64,000 nt of DNA, from the NCBI GenBank assembly GCA_033065855.1, contig JAVXUO010002618.1:123063-187062 (forward strand). Reading direction: 5' to 3'. Position numbers and translations under genes: made by a program. Source of the DNA: Escallonia rubra (Eukaryota; Streptophyta; Magnoliopsida; Escalloniales; Escalloniaceae). Positions within the stretch are counted from its first letter, which is position 1. Each line of letters opens with the position of its first letter. Under the pieces are notes generated by a model, which saw only the letters and a program-made list of their open reading frames with translations, did not search any database and was not told the DNA's origin. Positions 63,401 through 64,000 of this stretch are shown one piece after another.

Positions 63401-63874
63401 TCTGAATGGTTTCTGTTTTACTTTTTTCCTTGAATTTAGCTTAGCGGGGCAAGGAGATTGCGCGATGCTATAGTTCTTGGGTATCAGTTACAAAGGGTCC
63501 CAGGAAGAGACATTTGCATTCCTGATTGGTACGCAAATGCTGAAAATGAACTTGGTCTTCGCACCGGATCACCAGCTGCTGAAATGAACGAGACTAGCTT
63601 CCCTGCGAAAGCGTGAGTACTTTTGTTTTCTCCTTGCTGCTTACTAGATATTAGGATATAGATTCTGAAAGGTTTCTTTTTTTAACATCTTCGAACTTCT
63701 TCTAGCTATGCTGAGGACTTTGAGATTCTGCATGGTGATCTCTTGGGCCTCTCAGATACAATGAGTTTCTTGAATAGCTTGTCAGAACTCGATGCTGAAT
63801 GTGATTCTGCAAAGCATACTGAGAAGCGCCAGATAAGGGAGCGCATGGCCGCTGCCAACCTCTTCAATTGGGAG
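51484..63874 (+). CDS. ARA1: L-arabinokinase, exons 1-16 (partial, continues right)
   Basis: Phosphorylates L-arabinose to L-arabinose 1-phosphate in the cytosolic sugar-salvage route to UDP-arabinose. Exons: 51484-51582, 52695-52802, 52895-52963, 53349-53432, 53588-53664, 53883-53949, 55074-55131, 55227-55294, 55386-55448, 58440-58493, 58622-58724, 58812-58921, 59037-59156, 63005-63061, 63440-63612, 63706-63874. All are GT-AG and in phase, giving 493 residues without a stop. Landmarks: YYVTGHGFGHATRV (18-31), GAPDFVF, DVVPVACRAAADAG, NFSWDFIYAEYVMAAGYHHR, VLNFGGQ (225-231), CMLGKIGYGTVSEAL, KPCYEGGINGGE (to 360), then GARRLRDAI. This is the glycosyltransferase-like N-terminal half. The GHMP-kinase half, about as long again, lies beyond the window, so catalytic residues cannot be checked. 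Confidence 0.96.
55449..58439 (+). other. ARA1 intron 9 (3.0 kb) with local duplications
   Basis: Two tandem duplications stand out. A 46-47-bp unit beginning ATGCAGTCGTTGCTTA occurs at 56082 and 56129. A unit of about 65 bp with CATCTGAGTAAAAC...TTTTCTTATGCTGTTGATAAC occurs at about 58166 and 58231. A 17-bp CTCCCCTGAAAGCC doubling lies near 57790-57825. The middle (56200-57100) has retroelement-like texture, but I could not assign it. Confidence 0.6.
60632..60975. mobile_element. Non-autonomous hAT element, 344 bp
   Basis: The ends CTTTGTTACATCGACTC and, in reverse, CTCTGTTACATGGACTC match at 15 of 17 positions. The 8-bp duplication TACCTTGC is identical on both sides (60624-60631 and 60976-60983). 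Subterminal GTGTCGGACAC, GTGTCCGACAC and related motifs are repeated, as in plant hAT MITEs. Confidence 0.9.
61086..62020. mobile_element. Non-autonomous hAT element, 935 bp
   Basis: The left end CTGAGAAGCACGGACTCGGG and the right end read in reverse CTATGTAGCACAGGTGCGG are diverged inverted repeats. The 8-bp duplication ACTATAGG is identical on both sides (61078-61085 and 62021-62028). Subterminal CGGGTACGGGTG and repeated CGCACCCG units are typical. The interior includes a T-run (about 61482-61499) and a (GTCGTYGYCGG)-like stretch; no transposase. Confidence 0.9.
62159..62514. mobile_element. Probable third hAT-type element
   Basis: The left end TAGCATGGACACGGACACC is matched weakly in reverse by TAGACACGTTACGGACACC (complement near 62482-62503). 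AATTAGTG (62151-62158) and AATTAGTA (62515-62522) flank the block, 7 of 8 identical. The right boundary leaves about 11 extra bases, so the ends are provisional. Confidence 0.5.
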
Positions 63875-64000
63875 GTCTTATACATCTTCTTTGATGCCCA
63901 TTGTGCTATTTCCGTTTTTCCTTTTTGGGAATCAAGATATTGGGTTTTCTTTAATAGAGTTGTATGCTTTTATAATGAACTCAAGCTGGATCCTCTTATT

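Overview
This is nuclear DNA from a flowering plant. It is AT-rich and gene-poor, with intron-split genes and many plant transposon families: Ty1/copia, Ty3/gypsy, L1-type LINE, Au-like SINE, hAT, Mutator-like and PIF/Harbinger. It also holds a short plastid rbcL fragment. I cannot name the species. There are two host genes, and neither is obvious from open frames alone because their exons are short or far apart.

Host gene 1, minus strand: an INO80D/KANL2-like protein of 284 residues in two exons, 29982-29450 and 17855-17534. The phase-2 join restores a C3H-c3H zinc-binding module across an intron of 11,594 bp. That intron has filled with insertions: an Au-like SINE with a perfect 10-bp target duplication, a Mutator-like MITE, another MITE and several local tandem duplications. 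One of these duplications copied the end of exon 1.

Host gene 2, plus strand: the first 16 exons (493 codons) of L-arabinokinase (ARA1/ISA1), 51484-63874, continuing past the right edge. Every splice junction keeps phase. The 3.8-kb intron 13 carries two non-autonomous hAT elements with perfect 8-bp target duplications and a probable third.

Between them, 30132-37664 looks like a complete, possibly autonomous PIF/Harbinger element of 7.5 kb. It has about 90-bp inverted termini, an uninterrupted 410-residue DDE transposase, an uninterrupted 308-residue Myb/SANT-like protein and, unusually, a 119-residue ORF with a viroplasmin (RNase H1 N-terminal) hybrid-binding domain. One end lies 149 bp upstream of the INO80D-like start codon.

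Layout: 1-3600 Ty1/copia remains; 5280-10760 a 1.7-1.9-kb unit present in three tandem copies with a hairpin element; 11508-11636 rbcL fragment; 14560-15292 LINE 3' end; 17534-29982 INO80D-like gene; 30132-37664 Harbinger element; 38135-42080 decayed retroelement pieces; 42127-46134 two chromovirus-like LTR pieces head to head; 46585-48956 a Mutator-like element with a hAT element inside it; 49630-50830 transposon ends and a GC-rich island; 51484 to the end ARA1. I saw no tRNA, rRNA or CRISPR array.
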